Notes under the pieces: model-generated
The model's database searches: none
Told to the model about the DNA's origin: nothing
The model's input: only the letters and a program-made list of their open reading frames with translations
Source: an uncultured Mediterranea sp.
GTDB taxonomy: Bacteria; Bacteroidota; Bacteroidia; Bacteroidales; Bacteroidaceae
DNA length: 47,361 nt
Assembly: GCA_945879145.1 (NCBI GenBank)
Contig: CAMCUZ010000017.1
Location: 1 to 47,361, forward strand
Direction: 5' to 3'
Translations under genes and position numbers: made by a program
In this document: piece after piece, positions 23,661 through 33,455 of the stretch
How the letters are laid out: every line of letters starts with the position of its first letter
How positions within the stretch are numbered: the first letter of the stretch is position 1

Positions 23661-24587
23661 ATGATCAACAGAGTTCTTATCCGTCTGAAGCTGATACAGA
23701 TTGTGTATGCGTATTATCAGAACGGCAACAAAAATTTGGATGCTGGAGAAAAAGAGTTATTCTTCAGCTTGTCGAAAGCGTACGACCTTTACAATTACCT
23801 CCTCATGCTGATGGTGGCTGTGACTCGCTTTGCACAGAAGCGCATTGATGCTGCCAAGGCTAAGCTGGCTCCCACGCCCGAGGAACTGAATCCCAACACG
23901 AAGTTTGCCGACAATCAGTTTGCTGCCCAGCTGGAGGTAAACAAGCAGCTGGCTGAGTATGCTTCGAATCAGAAGCGCACCTGGAATGACGAAGAGGACT
24001 TTGTGAAGAGCTTGTATGAGTCAATCGTAGCCTCAGATATCTATAAGGAGTATATGGAATCGGCAGACCACTCCTACGAAGCCGACCGCGAACTGTGGCG
24101 CAAGCTCTACAAAACCTTCATCTTCAACAACGAAAAGCTTGATAGCCTACTCGAAGACCAGAGCCTCTACTGGAACGATGACAAAGAGGTGGTGGATACC
24201 TTTGTGCTGAAGACGATCAAGCGCTTTGACCCGAAGAATGGGGCCAATCAGGAGCTGTTGCCCGAATTCAAGGATGAAGAGGACCAGGAGTTTGCTCGTC
24301 GCCTCTTCCGCCGTACCATCCTCAATGCCGACTACTATCGTCACCTGATAAGCGAGAACATCCGCAACTGGGATCTCGATCGTGTAGCCTTCATGGATGT
24401 CATCATCATGCAGTGTGCCTTGGCCGAGATTCTGAGTTTCCCCAATATTCCCGTCAGTGTAACGCTCAACGAGTATGTGGATATCGCCAAGGTGTATAGC
24501 ACCCACAAGAGTGGTTCGTTTGTCAACGGTACGCTCGATGGCATTGTCAAGGTGCTGAAGAACGAGGGCAAGCTGACGAAGAATTGA
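23661..24587 (+). CDS. nusB: Transcription antitermination factor NusB, long form
   Basis: With NusE (S10) it binds boxA RNA and supports antitermination of rRNA transcription. At 308 residues it is twice the E. coli size, which is usual in Bacteroidetes: a long N-terminal part (INRVLIRLKLIQIVYAYYQNG) and the classical NusB domain at about 170-305, with RRLFRRTILN, WDLDRVAFMDVIIMQCALAEIL and the closing SVTLNEYVDIAKVYSTHKSG. It begins the run nusB-yajC-ybbR-coaE-DUF5606, an order I recall as conserved in Bacteroides. Confidence 0.95.
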   Translation: MINRVLIRLKLIQIVYAYYQNGNKNLDAGEKELFFSLSKAYDLYNYLLMLMVAVTRFAQKRIDAAKAKLAPTPEELNPNTKFADNQFAAQLEVNKQLAEYASNQKRTWNDEEDFVKSLYESIVASDIYKEYMESADHSYEADRELWRKLYKTFIFNNEKLDSLLEDQSLYWNDDKEVVDTFVLKTIKRFDPKNGANQELLPEFKDEEDQEFARRLFRRTILNADYYRHLISENIRNWDLDRVAFMDVIIMQCALAEILSFPNIPVSVTLNEYVDIAKVYSTHKSGSFVNGTLDGIVKVLKNEGKLTKN

Positions 24588-24649
24588 TACCCGGGAAGAG
24601 GATGAACACTCCCTGAATAATACGATTTCAAACTTAATAACAAAAAGAT

Positions 24650-24976
24650 ATGATTACAATGACTTTATTGCAGGCCCCTGCTGCTGCGCCTCAGGGTGGC
24701 GGAATGATGTGGATTATGCTGATTGCCATGTTTGCCATCATGTATTTCTTCATGATTCGTCCGCAGAACAAGAAGCAGAAAGAGATCAACAACTTCCGTA
24801 AGTCGTTGCAACTCAATCAGCGGGTCATTACCGCTGGCGGTATTCATGGCACGGTGAAGGAGATTAATGACAGCGACGTGATGCTGGAGATTGCCAACAA
24901 TGTACGTATTCGCGTAGATAAGAACTCGATCTTTGCTGCTGCCGCTGATGCCAATCAGAGCCAGGCTGCGAAGTAA
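24650..24976 (+). CDS. yajC: Preprotein translocase subunit YajC
   Basis: Small inner-membrane partner of SecDF. The 108-residue protein has a short periplasmic start rich in Ala, Gln and Pro, one membrane helix (MMWIMLIAMFAIMYFFMIRP, about 18-37) and a cytosolic domain with the family signature RPQNKKQKEI and VITAGGIHGTVKEI. It follows nusB after 62 bases and precedes ybbR by 24 bases. Confidence 0.95.
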   Translation: MITMTLLQAPAAAPQGGGMMWIMLIAMFAIMYFFMIRPQNKKQKEINNFRKSLQLNQRVITAGGIHGTVKEINDSDVMLEIANNVRIRVDKNSIFAAAADANQSQAAK

Positions 24977-25000
24977 GAACCGCAAAAAGGGGTGGGGCGT

Positions 25001-26017
25001 ATGCTTAATCGCAACGAACTAAGTCGCCTGCAGAAGCGACTGAACCGCATCATGAAGGACTTCCTCTTCTCAGACAGGAGCAGGGAGTTCTTCCTTTTTT
25101 TGTTTTTTTTCTTTGTGGCTGGAGGCTTTTGGCTGCTGCAGACCCTCAATGGTGAATTCGAGGATGACCTGCAGGTGCCGCTTCGCCTCAAGGGGATATC
25201 CAATGATGTGGTCATCACCTCCGAACTGCCACAGAGCGTACAGCTCCGCGTCAAGGATCGTGGCACCGTGTTGCTCAACTACAAGGTGGGTAAGGACTTC
25301 CTCCCGCTGAACATCGACTTCGACAAGATAAAGGGCAATGACCACCATGTCCGTCTGCCCTTTGCGCAGCTGGAGAAGCAACTGCTCTCGCAGCTCAATG
25401 CCTCCACACGCTTGCTCTCGGTCAAGCCCGATACCCTCGATTTCTACTATACCAGGGCCAAGTCCAAACGGGTGCCGGTGAGGCTGAAGGGAAAGGTGAC
25501 TGCGGCACAGACCTACTTTTTGGCTGATACCCTTTTCCGTCCAGACTCGGTAGAGGTGTATGCCCCAGTCGCTATGCTCGATACGATTACTGCGGCCTAT
25601 ACGAACGATACGGAGTGGAGCCACGTGGCCGATACCGTGAGGCGTACGCTCGACCTGCATGCACAGCAAGGGGTGAAGTTCATTCCGCAGCAAGTCGAGG
25701 TGGAGCTCTTCACCGATGTCTATACCGAAGCTGTCATCGAGGTGCCTCTTGAGGGGGTGAACTTCCCTCATGACAAGGCGCTCCGTGCTTTTCCCTCCAA
25801 GATCAAGGTGCTCTTCCAGGTAGGCAAGAACCGCTACAAGAGCCTGCGTGCAGATGAATTTCAGCTTAAGGTCTCCTACGACGAGCTGATGCAGTTGGGT
25901 AACCAGAAATATACGGTTCGTCTGCACCAGCTGCCTCAAGGGGTGCTGAACGTACGCTTTGTCCCTGAGCAGGTGGACTTTCTTATTGAACAGGTCAGTG
26001 CGTATGAGTCCCATTAA
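25001..26017 (+). CDS. YbbR-like domain protein (CdaR-type)
   Basis: Membrane-anchored protein with extracytoplasmic YbbR repeats; in Firmicutes the YbbR protein CdaR modulates the cyclic di-AMP synthase CdaA. Residues about 25-45 form one membrane segment (FFLFLFFFFVAGGFWLLQ), and the rest (about 46-338) holds beta-rich YbbR modules (PVRLKGKVTAAQTYFLADT, VIEVPLEGVNFPHD). The frame could open at a GTG at 24992, but the ATG at 25001 is chosen. It overlaps coaE by 14 bases. Whether it controls a cyclase in this organism is not shown here. Confidence 0.88.
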   Translation: MLNRNELSRLQKRLNRIMKDFLFSDRSREFFLFLFFFFVAGGFWLLQTLNGEFEDDLQVPLRLKGISNDVVITSELPQSVQLRVKDRGTVLLNYKVGKDFLPLNIDFDKIKGNDHHVRLPFAQLEKQLLSQLNASTRLLSVKPDTLDFYYTRAKSKRVPVRLKGKVTAAQTYFLADTLFRPDSVEVYAPVAMLDTITAAYTNDTEWSHVADTVRRTLDLHAQQGVKFIPQQVEVELFTDVYTEAVIEVPLEGVNFPHDKALRAFPSKIKVLFQVGKNRYKSLRADEFQLKVSYDELMQLGNQKYTVRLHQLPQGVLNVRFVPEQVDFLIEQVSAYESH

Positions 26018-26600
26018 GTTAGGCATCACGGGAGGAATTGGCAGTGGCAAGAGTGTCGTATGTCGGCTCTTGCAGCTCATGGGTGTGCCAGTCTATAGCT
26101 CCGACGATGAGACCAAGCGATTGATGGTTTCTGACGAAGTGATTCGCTGCGGTCTGACCTCGTTGCTGGGCCCCGAGGTCTATCAAGCGGGTGCATTAAA
26201 CAAGCCCTTGGTAGCTGCCTACCTCTTCGCCTCGGCGCAACATGCGGCTACAATCAATGCTCTGGTCCATCCACGGGTCAAGGAGGATTTCCTGCGTTGG
26301 GTACATACCCATGCGACTTGCCCTGTGGTAGCCATCGAGTCGGCCATCTTGGTAGAGGCAGGCTTTACCGATGTAGTGGATCAGGTGGTCTCTGTCGAGG
26401 CTCCGCTTGAGACCCGTATCCGCAGGGCCATGCTTCGCGATGAGGCTTCGCGCGAGCAGATTACGCAACGTATCCAGCGGCAGATGGCCGATGAAGAGCG
26501 TCGCACGCAGGCGCACCGCATCATTCAGAATGATGATTTTACACCCCTTATACCCCAGGTTTTGGAGCTGATTGCTTCGCTTTATCGAAATAATGATTAA
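26004..26600 (+). CDS. coaE: Dephospho-CoA kinase
   Basis: Phosphorylates the 3' hydroxyl of dephospho-CoA, the last step of coenzyme A synthesis. The 198 residues show the P-loop LGITGGIGSGKSVVCRLL, the substrate pocket Asp pair (YSSDDETKRLM) and the lid RIQRQMADEERRTQAH. The longer frame starting at 25959 lies in ybbR coding sequence; the ATG at 26004, directly before the P-loop, is the family-like start. The overlap with ybbR suggests coupled translation. Confidence 0.95.
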   Translation: MSPIKLGITGGIGSGKSVVCRLLQLMGVPVYSSDDETKRLMVSDEVIRCGLTSLLGPEVYQAGALNKPLVAAYLFASAQHAATINALVHPRVKEDFLRWVHTHATCPVVAIESAILVEAGFTDVVDQVVSVEAPLETRIRRAMLRDEASREQITQRIQRQMADEERRTQAHRIIQNDDFTPLIPQVLELIASLYRNND

Positions 26601-26605
26601 CTTTG
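26598..26605 (+). promoter_or_regulatory. -7 box of DUF5606 gene
   Basis: TAACTTTG fits TAnnTTTG and overlaps the coaE stop codon, so DUF5606 may also be transcribed on its own from inside the operon. Confidence 0.5.
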
Positions 26606-26678
26606 CCGCCGCAGAGAGCCCTTGTGGAGCACACTGCGGACCCTATTATTGTACAAACCAAAAGATTAACAGAAGATT

Positions 26679-27101
26679 ATGTTGAAGACTATTTTGTCTA
26701 TCGCCGGTAAGCCCGGCTTGTATAAGCTTGTTTCGCAAGGACGCAACATGCTGATTGTAGAGTCGCTGGTGGATAAAAAACGCACACCGGCCTACGGAAG
26801 CGAGAAGATCATCTCTTTGGGTGATATCGCCATGTACACCGATGCGGAAGATGTGCCTCTGTCGCAGGTGCTCACCGCAGTAAAGCGTAAGGAGAACGGA
26901 GAGGTAGCCACCATCGATCTGAAGAAGGCCTCACAGGATGAGTTGAAGGCCTATATGGCCGAGGTACTCCCCAACTTCGACCGCGACCGTGTGCATGTAT
27001 CGGATATCAAGAAGCTCATCTCATGGTATAACCTGCTCATCAAATCGGGTATGACCGACTTCGAAGAGCAGCCCGAAGCAGAAGATGCTGCCGAAGCATA
27101 A
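26679..27101 (+). CDS. DUF5606 family protein
   Basis: A 140-residue Bacteroidetes protein of unknown function. The N-terminal half is a small beta-rich SH3-like part (LKTILSIAGKPGLYKLVSQG, then KIISLGDIAMYTD), the second half is helical (DELKAYMAEVLPNFDRDRV, then IKKLISWYNLLIKSG), and the end is acidic. It closes the nusB gene run and faces clpB across a bidirectional terminator. The family's steady place beside coaE and clpB may hint at a housekeeping role. Confidence 0.88.
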   Translation: MLKTILSIAGKPGLYKLVSQGRNMLIVESLVDKKRTPAYGSEKIISLGDIAMYTDAEDVPLSQVLTAVKRKENGEVATIDLKKASQDELKAYMAEVLPNFDRDRVHVSDIKKLISWYNLLIKSGMTDFEEQPEAEDAAEA

Positions 27102-27136
27102 TAACCGTTGTTGCGAGAACCGCTATACTAAAAAAT

Positions 27137-27180
27137 AGAGCTGTCACATCTGACCCTCTTCAGGTCGATGTGACAGCTCT
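27137..27180. terminator. Bidirectional terminator between DUF5606 and clpB
   Basis: AGAGCTGTCACATC (27137-27150) and GATGTGACAGCTCT (27167-27180) form a perfect 14-bp stem with an extra GACC/GGTC pairing inside. An A-run lies before and T-rich DNA after, so it can stop both convergent transcripts. Confidence 0.9.
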
Positions 27181-27191
27181 TCGTTTCTAGG

Positions 27192-29786
27192 TTAGTTTCG
27201 GAACTCTAGACCATCGTTCGTACTGCTCACCTCCACGCGGATGGGTTGGTTGCGATCTACGCTCTGCGACAGCAACTTCTTGGAGAGGTCGTTGAGCAGA
27301 TAGTGCTGGATAGCTCGCTTCACCGGACGCGCACCAAACTCCGGATCGTAGCCTGCCGAGGCCAGGAAGTCAATGGCACGGTCGCTCAACTGCAGTGTGA
27401 CGCCATTCTCTTGCAACATCCGCTGGATGCCACCAATCTGCAGGCGTACAATCTGCTTAATCTGCGGTTCCGTCAGCGGCAGGAACATGATGGTTTCGTC
27501 GATACGGTTCAGGAACTCGGGTCGGATGCTCTTCTTCAGCATGTTCATCACCTCGCGCTTCGTCTCCTCCACGATGCGCTCCTTATTCCCCTGGTTGAGT
27601 TGCTCCATCTGACTCTGGATGTAGCTGCTCCCCATGTTCGAGGTCATGATGATGAGGGTGTTCTTGAAGTTCACCGTACGTCCCTTGTTGTCGGTCAGTC
27701 GGCCATCGTCGAGTACCTGCAGTAGGATGTTGAACACATCGGGGTGTGCCTTCTCGATTTCATCGAACAGTACCACCGAGTAGGGCTTGCGTCGTACCGC
27801 TTCCGTCAGCTGTCCCCCTTCATCGTAACCCACGTATCCGGGAGGCGCTCCGACCAGTCGCGACACGCTGTGCTTCTCCTGATACTCGCTCATGTCGATA
27901 CGTGTCATCATCGTCTCGTCATCAAAGAGGAACTCTGCCAGCGCCTTGGCCAGTTCGGTCTTACCCACACCGGTCGTACCCAGGAAGAGGAACGATCCGA
28001 TAGGCCGCTTGGGATCTTGCAATCCGGCACGACTGCGGCGTACAGCATCTGCTACGGCCTCAATGGCCTCGTCCTGTCCGATGACCCGCTTGTGAAGCTC
28101 CTCCTCCAGGTGGAGCAGCTTCTCCTTTTCGCTTTGCAGCATCTTGCTTACCGGTATGCCGGTCCAGCGCGAAACGACGTCGGCAATATCTTCTGCATCC
28201 ACCTCCTCTTTGATCATGGCGTTATCACCCTGCATCTGGTGCAGTTGCTGTTGCGTCTGCTCTATCTCCTGGTTCAGGGCCTGCAGCTTGCCGTAGCGAA
28301 TCTCGGCTACGCGGCCGTAGTCGCCCTCACGTTCAGCCTTTTCGGCTTCAAACTTCAGGTTCTCAATCTCCACCTTGTTCTGTTGGATCTTGTTGACCAG
28401 GCTCTTCTCGCTCTGCCATTTGGCTTTGTAGGCGTTCTCCTGCTCCTTCAGCTCAGCCAGCTCCTTCCCAATCTGTTCCAGCTTCTGCGTATCGTTTTCC
28501 CGTTTGATGGCTTCGCGTTCAATCTCTAACTGCTTGATCTTACGCGTAATCTCATCCAACTCTTCCGGCACACTATCCACCTCCATGCGTAGCTTGGCAG
28601 CCGCCTCGTCCATCAGGTCGATGGCCTTATCCGGCAGGAATCGGTCAGTGATGTAGCGGTTGCTCAACTCCACGGCCGCTATGATGGCGTCATCTTTGAT
28701 ACGCACGTGGTGGTGGTTCTCGTAGCGCTCCTTCAGTCCACGCAGGATAGAGATGGTGCTCAGCGTATCGGGCTCATTGACCATCACAATCTGGAAGCGT
28801 CGCTCCAGGGCCTTATCCTTCTCGAAGTACTTCTGATACTCGTCCAGGGTGGTGGCACCAATGCTGCGCAGTTCGCCACGGGCCAGAGCTGGCTTCAGGA
28901 TATTGGCTGCATCCATGGCACCTTCTCCCTTGCCCGCACCCACCAGGGTGTGTATCTCGTCGATAAAGAGGATGATGTTGCCCTCGCTCTTCTTCACCTC
29001 GTTGATGACCGCCTTGAGTCGTTCCTCAAACTCGCCTTTGTACTTGGCTCCAGCCACCAGGGCACCCATGTCGAGCGAATAGACCTGCTTGTTCTTGAGG
29101 TTCTCGGGCACGTCGCCTCGCAGGATACGGTGGGCCAGACCCTCTACAATGGCGGTCTTACCCGTACCCGGCTCACCAATCAAGATCGGGTTGTTCTTGG
29201 TACGTCGGCTCAGGATTTGCAGCACGCGACGTATCTCTTCGTCACGTCCAATCACGGGGTCCAGTTTGCCACTACGAGCTGCTTCGCAGAGGTTGACGGC
29301 ATATTTCTCCAGCGATTGGTAGGTATCTTCGCTCGATTGCGAGGTTACCTTCTCGCCTTTACGCAGTTCGTTGATGGCGGCACGCAGCTCTTTCTCGGTC
29401 ATACCGGCATCCTTCAGAATGGTCGAAGCGGTGCTCTTCACGCGCAGTAGGGCGAGCAGCAGCGGTTCGAGCGAGACGAACTCATCACCCAGCTCCTTAC
29501 TCAGTTGCTGGGCCTGTTGCAGCACCTCGTTGCATTCGCGGCTCAGGTAGGGCTCACCTCCCTGTACGCGTGGCAGTGATTCAATCTGTTTGTCGAGCAC
29601 CAGGGCAATCTGCTGTCCGTTCATGCCCAGCTTCTGGAATATAAAGTTGGTGACCTGTTCGCCAACTTTCATTACGCCTTGAAGCAGGTGCACCGGTTCG
29701 ATGGCTTGCTGGCCATGACTCTGGGCCAGGTTCACCGCCTGTTGCACGGCTTCTTGCGCTTTGATGGTGTAATCATTGAAATTCAT
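27192..29786 (-). CDS. clpB: ATP-dependent chaperone ClpB
   Basis: Hexameric AAA+ disaggregase that works with DnaK. The 864 residues match the family: N-terminal Clp_N repeats (about 1-145), first ATPase with Walker [18 protein letters not shown] (about 205-221) and Walker [11 protein letters not shown], the coiled-coil middle domain with repeated Lys-Gln-Glu helices (about 405-525, which separates ClpB from ClpA/ClpC), and a second ATPase with [17 protein letters not shown] and [14 protein letters not shown]. No ClpP-binding IGF/L loop is evident. It is a single gene. No CIRCE element and no exact TAnnTTTG box was found in the 335 bases upstream, so its control is unclear; the AAAGCTTTTGC palindrome-like stretch near 29841 is the only notable motif. 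Confidence 0.98.
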   Translation of the reverse strand: MNFNDYTIKAQEAVQQAVNLAQSHGQQAIEPVHLLQGVMKVGEQVTNFIFQKLGMNGQQIALVLDKQIESLPRVQGGEPYLSRECNEVLQQAQQLSKELGDEFVSLEPLLLALLRVKSTASTILKDAGMTEKELRAAINELRKGEKVTSQSSEDTYQSLEKYAVNLCEAARSGKLDPVIGRDEEIRRVLQILSRRTKNNPILIGEPGTGKTAIVEGLAHRILRGDVPENLKNKQVYSLDMGALVAGAKYKGEFEERLKAVINEVKKSEGNIILFIDEIHTLVGAGKGEGAMDAANILKPALARGELRSIGATTLDEYQKYFEKDKALERRFQIVMVNEPDTLSTISILRGLKERYENHHHVRIKDDAIIAAVELSNRYITDRFLPDKAIDLMDEAAAKLRMEVDSVPEELDEITRKIKQLEIEREAIKRENDTQKLEQIGKELAELKEQENAYKAKWQSEKSLVNKIQQNKVEIENLKFEAEKAEREGDYGRVAEIRYGKLQALNQEIEQTQQQLHQMQGDNAMIKEEVDAEDIADVVSRWTGIPVSKMLQSEKEKLLHLEEELHKRVIGQDEAIEAVADAVRRSRAGLQDPKRPIGSFLFLGTTGVGKTELAKALAEFLFDDETMMTRIDMSEYQEKHSVSRLVGAPPGYVGYDEGGQLTEAVRRKPYSVVLFDEIEKAHPDVFNILLQVLDDGRLTDNKGRTVNFKNTLIIMTSNMGSSYIQSQMEQLNQGNKERIVEETKREVMNMLKKSIRPEFLNRIDETIMFLPLTEPQIKQIVRLQIGGIQRMLQENGVTLQLSDRAIDFLASAGYDPEFGARPVKRAIQHYLLNDLSKKLLSQSVDRNQPIRVEVSSTNDGLEFRN

Positions 29787-30065
29787 ACGTGTTATCTCCT
29801 TTCTTCCTTATTTGGTTTTTAATTCAAATCACTCCCCACGATGCAAAAGCTTTGCCGTACCCGTTTTACTGTCAATTTTACCCTGTTTAGTAGAGGTAAC
29901 GCGACAATTTGACAGCAGAAGAGCCTATATGGAGCAGTATAGCTGACTTTTTGTCTCCCTGCTTTCCTCTCTTCCCTCGCGCGCGTACCTTTTATATATT
30001 ATATAGCGTATGCAGGGGGTGTCGCACCCTTTGGGGTGGGGAGGCGAAGAAATGTGTGCGTTCAT

Positions 30066-30096
30066 TTTGCCATTCAATCCGGATGCGCTATCTTTG
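30066..30096 (+). promoter_or_regulatory. Promoter of the 194-aa protein gene
   Basis: TTTG (30066-30069), 19-base spacer, TATCTTTG (30089-30096): full consensus match. Transcription should start near 30103, giving a leader of about 19 bases. The 29787-30121 gap also holds a small hairpin GGGTG-TCG-CACCC (30017-30029) and the AT-rich stretch 29989-30004, but no gene. Confidence 0.8.
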
Positions 30097-30121
30097 TCCA
30101 CCAGATTGAACCCTAAGCACC

Positions 30122-30706
30122 ATGCACGATATGATAGACCAAAAGATTGCTTTTAGCGAATATGTACTGCTGATTGATGTCGATTTCCTCAATGGGATAG
30201 TGGAGCCTATCCGCTGCCCGGCTGCATCAGGCGGCGATGAGTTGCCGCGGCTTGACTGGGGCCGTTGGCTCAGCTTCCTGGCCCTCGATGCGGGCATCAG
30301 GCCTGGTAGCAATGAACTGCAAGTGTTGCTCCTCTACAAGGCCGGTGTGGATCGGATAGCCTGTTGCAACCCCGGTAGGTTGGACGAACTCAACGGCAAG
30401 GCCTGCCAGACCACCTTGGGTGAGATGCAGTTTGCCTGCGTACCTACAGCGGATATGACCTCCACCGACGAGCTCTTTGTCAACCTGCTGCAGCTGGCTT
30501 ACGATGCCAAGGAGGTGCGCCAACTGCTGCTGTTGCCCCATCCGGCTTACGGCGAGAGGGTGGTAGAGGCGCTGACTGAACTCTTTCACGACAAACCTAC
30601 CCTGACGCGGAAGGTGACCTACTTTGCGCTCTACCCCAACAAGGTGACGCTACCTTGCAAAGTGGACACAGCATTTTACTCGATCGCCAAGGCCTTTGGC
30701 CTCTGA
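30122..30706 (+). CDS. Uncharacterised Bacteroidales protein (194 aa)
   Basis: I recognise it only as a conserved Bacteroidales protein, possibly DUF6621. It has no signal peptide or membrane segment. The first part (FSEYVLLIDVDFLNGIV) and the middle (ELQVLLLYKAGVDRIACCNP) look like beta-alpha units; the end (VTYFALYPNKVTLPCKVDT AFYSIAKAFGL) suggests a Rossmann-like or HAD-like fold with an early DVD, but the other motifs are missing. It has a perfect promoter and lies 131 bases before pfp, which has its own promoter. Function unknown. Confidence 0.75.
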   Translation: MHDMIDQKIAFSEYVLLIDVDFLNGIVEPIRCPAASGGDELPRLDWGRWLSFLALDAGIRPGSNELQVLLLYKAGVDRIACCNPGRLDELNGKACQTTLGEMQFACVPTADMTSTDELFVNLLQLAYDAKEVRQLLLLPHPAYGERVVEALTELFHDKPTLTRKVTYFALYPNKVTLPCKVDTAFYSIAKAFGL

Positions 30707-30752
30707 CGCCCCTTTTTCCTCCCTGTGGGAAGAGAAAATTGGCGGACATTTT

Positions 30753-30784
30753 TTTGCGATTTTCAGAATAAATCGCTTTCTTTG
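30753..30784 (+). promoter_or_regulatory. Probable pfp promoter
   Basis: TTTG (30753-30756), a 20-base spacer and TTTCTTTG (30777-30784; one mismatch to TAnnTTTG). The leader would be about 47 bases. Confidence 0.6.
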
Positions 30785-30837
30785 CATCCAAATATACGAC
30801 ACGTATCAACTGAACACCTTTAAAAGATAGAAATAGA

Positions 30838-32484
30838 ATGACAAAAAGTGCATTGCAAATCGCAAGGGCTGCCTATCAGCCCAAACTTCCGAAAGCACTC
30901 AAGGGCAATGTGAAGGCCGTTGATGGTGCTGCTACACAGTCTGTAGCCGACCAGGAAGAAATCAAGAAATTGTTCCCCAACACCTATGGCATGCCGTTGG
31001 TTAAGTTCGAAGTAGCCGACGAAGCGGCTTCCTTCCCCGCAATCAACGTGGGCGTCATCCTCTCCGGTGGTCAGGCTCCTGGCGGTCATAACGTGATTTC
31101 GGGCCTTTTTGATGGCATCAAGAAGCTCAACAAGGAGAGCCGTCTGTTTGGCTTTATCCTCGGCCCCGGCGGCTTGGTTGATCACAACTACATCGAGCTG
31201 ACTGCCGACATCATCGACGAATACCGCAACACCGGTGGCTTCGACATCATCGGCTCTGGCCGTACCAAGCTGGAGAAGGAGGAGCAGTTTGAGAAGGGTT
31301 ACGAAATCATCAAGGAGCTGGGCATCAAGGCCCTCGTTATCATCGGTGGTGACGACTCCAACACCAACGCTTGCGTACTGGCCGAGTATTATGCTGCCAA
31401 GAACTATGGCGTACAGGTGATTGGCTGTCCTAAGACCATCGACGGCGACCTGAAGAACGACATGATTGAGACCTCTTTCGGTTTCGATACCGCTTGCAAG
31501 ACCTATTCTGAGGTAATCGGTAACATCCAGCGCGACTGCAACTCTGCACGCAAATACTGGCACTTCATCAAGCTGATGGGCCGTTCGGCTTCACACATCG
31601 CTCTGGAGTGCGCCCTGCAGGTTCAACCCAACATCTGCATCATCAGCGAAGAGGTAGAGGCTAAGGATCAGTCGCTCGACGACATCGTGACCAGCATTGC
31701 TCAGGTAGTGGCCGACCGTGCCGCAAAGGGCAACAACTTCGGTACGGTGCTCATCCCCGAAGGCTTGGTAGAGTTTATCCCTGCGATGAAGCGCCTCATT
31801 GCTGAGCTCAACGACTTCCTGGCCAACAATGCGGAGGAGTTTGCTCAGATCAAGAAGTCTGCCCAGCGCGACTACATCATCCGCAAGCTCTCACCCGCCA
31901 ACTCGGCTATCTACGCTAGCCTGCCCGAAGGGGTGGCTCGTCAGCTCTCACTCGACCGCGACCCCCACGGCAACGTACAGGTATCGCTCATCGAGACCGA
32001 AAAGTTGCTCTCTGAGATGGTAGGCACCAAGCTGGCTCAGTGGAAGGAAGAGGGCAAGTATGTAGGTAAGTTTGCCGCTCAGCACCACTTCTTCGGTTAC
32101 GAAGGTCGCTGCGCTGCTCCCTCTAACTTCGATGCCGACTACTGCTACTCACTCGGCTTTGCCGCTGCTGCCTTGATTGCCAACGGCAAGACGGGCTACA
32201 TGTCCTCTGTACGCAACACGACGGCTCCTGCTGAAGAGTGGATTGCAGGTGGTGTGCCCATCACGATGATGATGAACATGGAGCGTCGTCATGGCGAGAT
32301 GAAGCCCGTTATCCAGAAGGCCCTCGTGAAGCTCGATGGCAAACCCTTCCAGACGTTTGCTGCCAGCCGCGACCGTTGGGCTATGGAGACCGACTATGTA
32401 TATCCCGGTCCTATCCAGTACTTCGGTCCCACGGAGGTTTGTGACCAGCCTACCAAGACCCTGCAACTGGAGCAGAGCAAATAA
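30838..32484 (+). CDS. pfp: PPi-dependent 6-phosphofructokinase
   Basis: Reversibly phosphorylates fructose 6-phosphate with pyrophosphate, feeding the aldolase encoded at 1191. The 548-residue length is that of the long (clade II, plant-beta-like) PPi enzymes. [19 protein letters not shown] is the phosphate-binding loop; [18 protein letters not shown] carries the GGDDS motif in which the second Asp replaces the Gly of ATP-using enzymes and marks PPi use; [11 protein letters not shown] is the catalytic loop. No signal. It ends in a clear terminator that runs up to the next gene. PPi-PFK is typical of Bacteroides glycolysis. Confidence 0.96.
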   Translation: MTKSALQIARAAYQPKLPKALKGNVKAVDGAATQSVADQEEIKKLFPNTYGMPLVKFEVADEAASFPAINVGVILSGGQAPGGHNVISGLFDGIKKLNKESRLFGFILGPGGLVDHNYIELTADIIDEYRNTGGFDIIGSGRTKLEKEEQFEKGYEIIKELGIKALVIIGGDDSNTNACVLAEYYAAKNYGVQVIGCPKTIDGDLKNDMIETSFGFDTACKTYSEVIGNIQRDCNSARKYWHFIKLMGRSASHIALECALQVQPNICIISEEVEAKDQSLDDIVTSIAQVVADRAAKGNNFGTVLIPEGLVEFIPAMKRLIAELNDFLANNAEEFAQIKKSAQRDYIIRKLSPANSAIYASLPEGVARQLSLDRDPHGNVQVSLIETEKLLSEMVGTKLAQWKEEGKYVGKFAAQHHFFGYEGRCAAPSNFDADYCYSLGFAAAALIANGKTGYMSSVRNTTAPAEEWIAGGVPITMMMNMERRHGEMKPVIQKALVKLDGKPFQTFAASRDRWAMETDYVYPGPIQYFGPTEVCDQPTKTLQLEQSK

Positions 32485-32520
32485 GCTCCATCCCGTGCAT
32501 TTAGAAAGCATATAAAGCGA

Positions 32521-32566
32521 AAGGGCAGATGAATTTTCAATGGAAAGGAGTCTGCCCTTCTTATTT
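32521..32566 (+). terminator. Terminator of pfp
   Basis: AAGGGCAGA (32521-32529) pairs with TCTGCCCTT (32551-32559), followed by a T-rich stretch CTTATTT. The first in-frame ATG for the next gene (32540) lies in its loop, which argues against that start. Confidence 0.85.
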
Positions 32567-32599
32567 GATATGAGACAGAGTCCGAGGAACACATCCACG

Positions 32600-33436
32600 A
32601 TGAAGGCTCCCCGTAAGCCGCGAACTGCGCGTACCAGGAGTCGCAAGGTGCAGTCCGTGGCGGTGCGCCCTATGCCGATATGGCAACGGGTCATCGTCTC
32701 GTTGCTCTTGATTGTGGGCTTCAGCTTGCTCTTCTACTGGTTTGCCGTGCGCCCCTACGCCTACCGTTGGAAACCGTGCTACGGCTTTCAGGAGTACAAC
32801 GTCTGTCTCCCATCGCGCTACACCATTCACGGTCTTGACCTCTCCCACCACCAAGGCACGGTGGATTGGGATGCACTGGCCTACCACCACAATCCCCTCT
32901 TCCCCTTGCGCTTCGTCTTCATCAAGGCCACCGAGGGATGTGACTTGGCTGATGAGGCCTTTGATGTCAATTTCCAGTCAGCCCGTGACCACGGCCTGAT
33001 TCGTGGGGCTTACCACTACTTCAACCCCCAGAGTGATGCCCGTCGCCAGGCCGACTTCTTCATCCAGCATGTGGCGTTGCAGCCCGGCGACCTTCCACCT
33101 GTATTGGATGTGGAAGAGCGTGGACGGCTGTCGAATGAGGAGCTCCAGCAACGGGTTCTCCTTTGGCTCAATCAGGTAGAGACCCACTACAAGGTGACCC
33201 CCATGCTCTATACCGGATATAAGTTCCGCACCAAGTACCTCAACGACACCCTCTTCAATCGCTACCCCTTCTGGATTGCGCATTACTACGTCGATAGCGT
33301 CAGCTACCAAGGGCCCTGGCAATTCTGGCAACACACCGATCAAGGCCGTGTGCCTGGCATTCAGAAAAAGGTGGATCTGAACATCTTCCGAGGCTCCCAG
33401 CAGGAACTGGAAGCGCTGACCATTCATCCTCTCTAA
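32600..33436 (+). CDS. GH25 lysozyme-like muramidase, membrane-anchored
   Basis: Cleaves the MurNAc-GlcNAc bond of peptidoglycan. The basic head (KAPRKPRTARTRSRK) and one membrane segment (VIVSLLLIVGFSLLFYWFA, about 29-47) are followed by a GH25 domain: IHGLDLSHHQGTVDW with the first catalytic Asp, FVFIKATEGC, the PPVLDVEERG motif with the Asp-x-Glu pair, and QFWQHTDQGRVPG near the end. ATGs at 32540 (in the pfp terminator), 32570 and 32600 are in frame; 32600 is chosen, and 32570 is possible. It precedes the kinase-like gene by 19 bases, so they are probably co-transcribed. A signal anchor suggests it stays on the inner membrane facing the periplasm. Confidence 0.9.
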   Translation: MKAPRKPRTARTRSRKVQSVAVRPMPIWQRVIVSLLLIVGFSLLFYWFAVRPYAYRWKPCYGFQEYNVCLPSRYTIHGLDLSHHQGTVDWDALAYHHNPLFPLRFVFIKATEGCDLADEAFDVNFQSARDHGLIRGAYHYFNPQSDARRQADFFIQHVALQPGDLPPVLDVEERGRLSNEELQQRVLLWLNQVETHYKVTPMLYTGYKFRTKYLNDTLFNRYPFWIAHYYVDSVSYQGPWQFWQHTDQGRVPGIQKKVDLNIFRGSQQELEALTIHPL

Positions 33437-33455
33437 CCCCTCAAAACCATTCATT

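Noticed and set aside
25070..26080. Open frame (336 codons) opposite ybbR and coaE
   Set aside because: His/Leu/Gln-rich shadow of two recognised genes.
29909..30109. 66-codon open frame before the 194-aa gene
   Set aside because: Runs through the promoter of the next gene; composition not protein-like.
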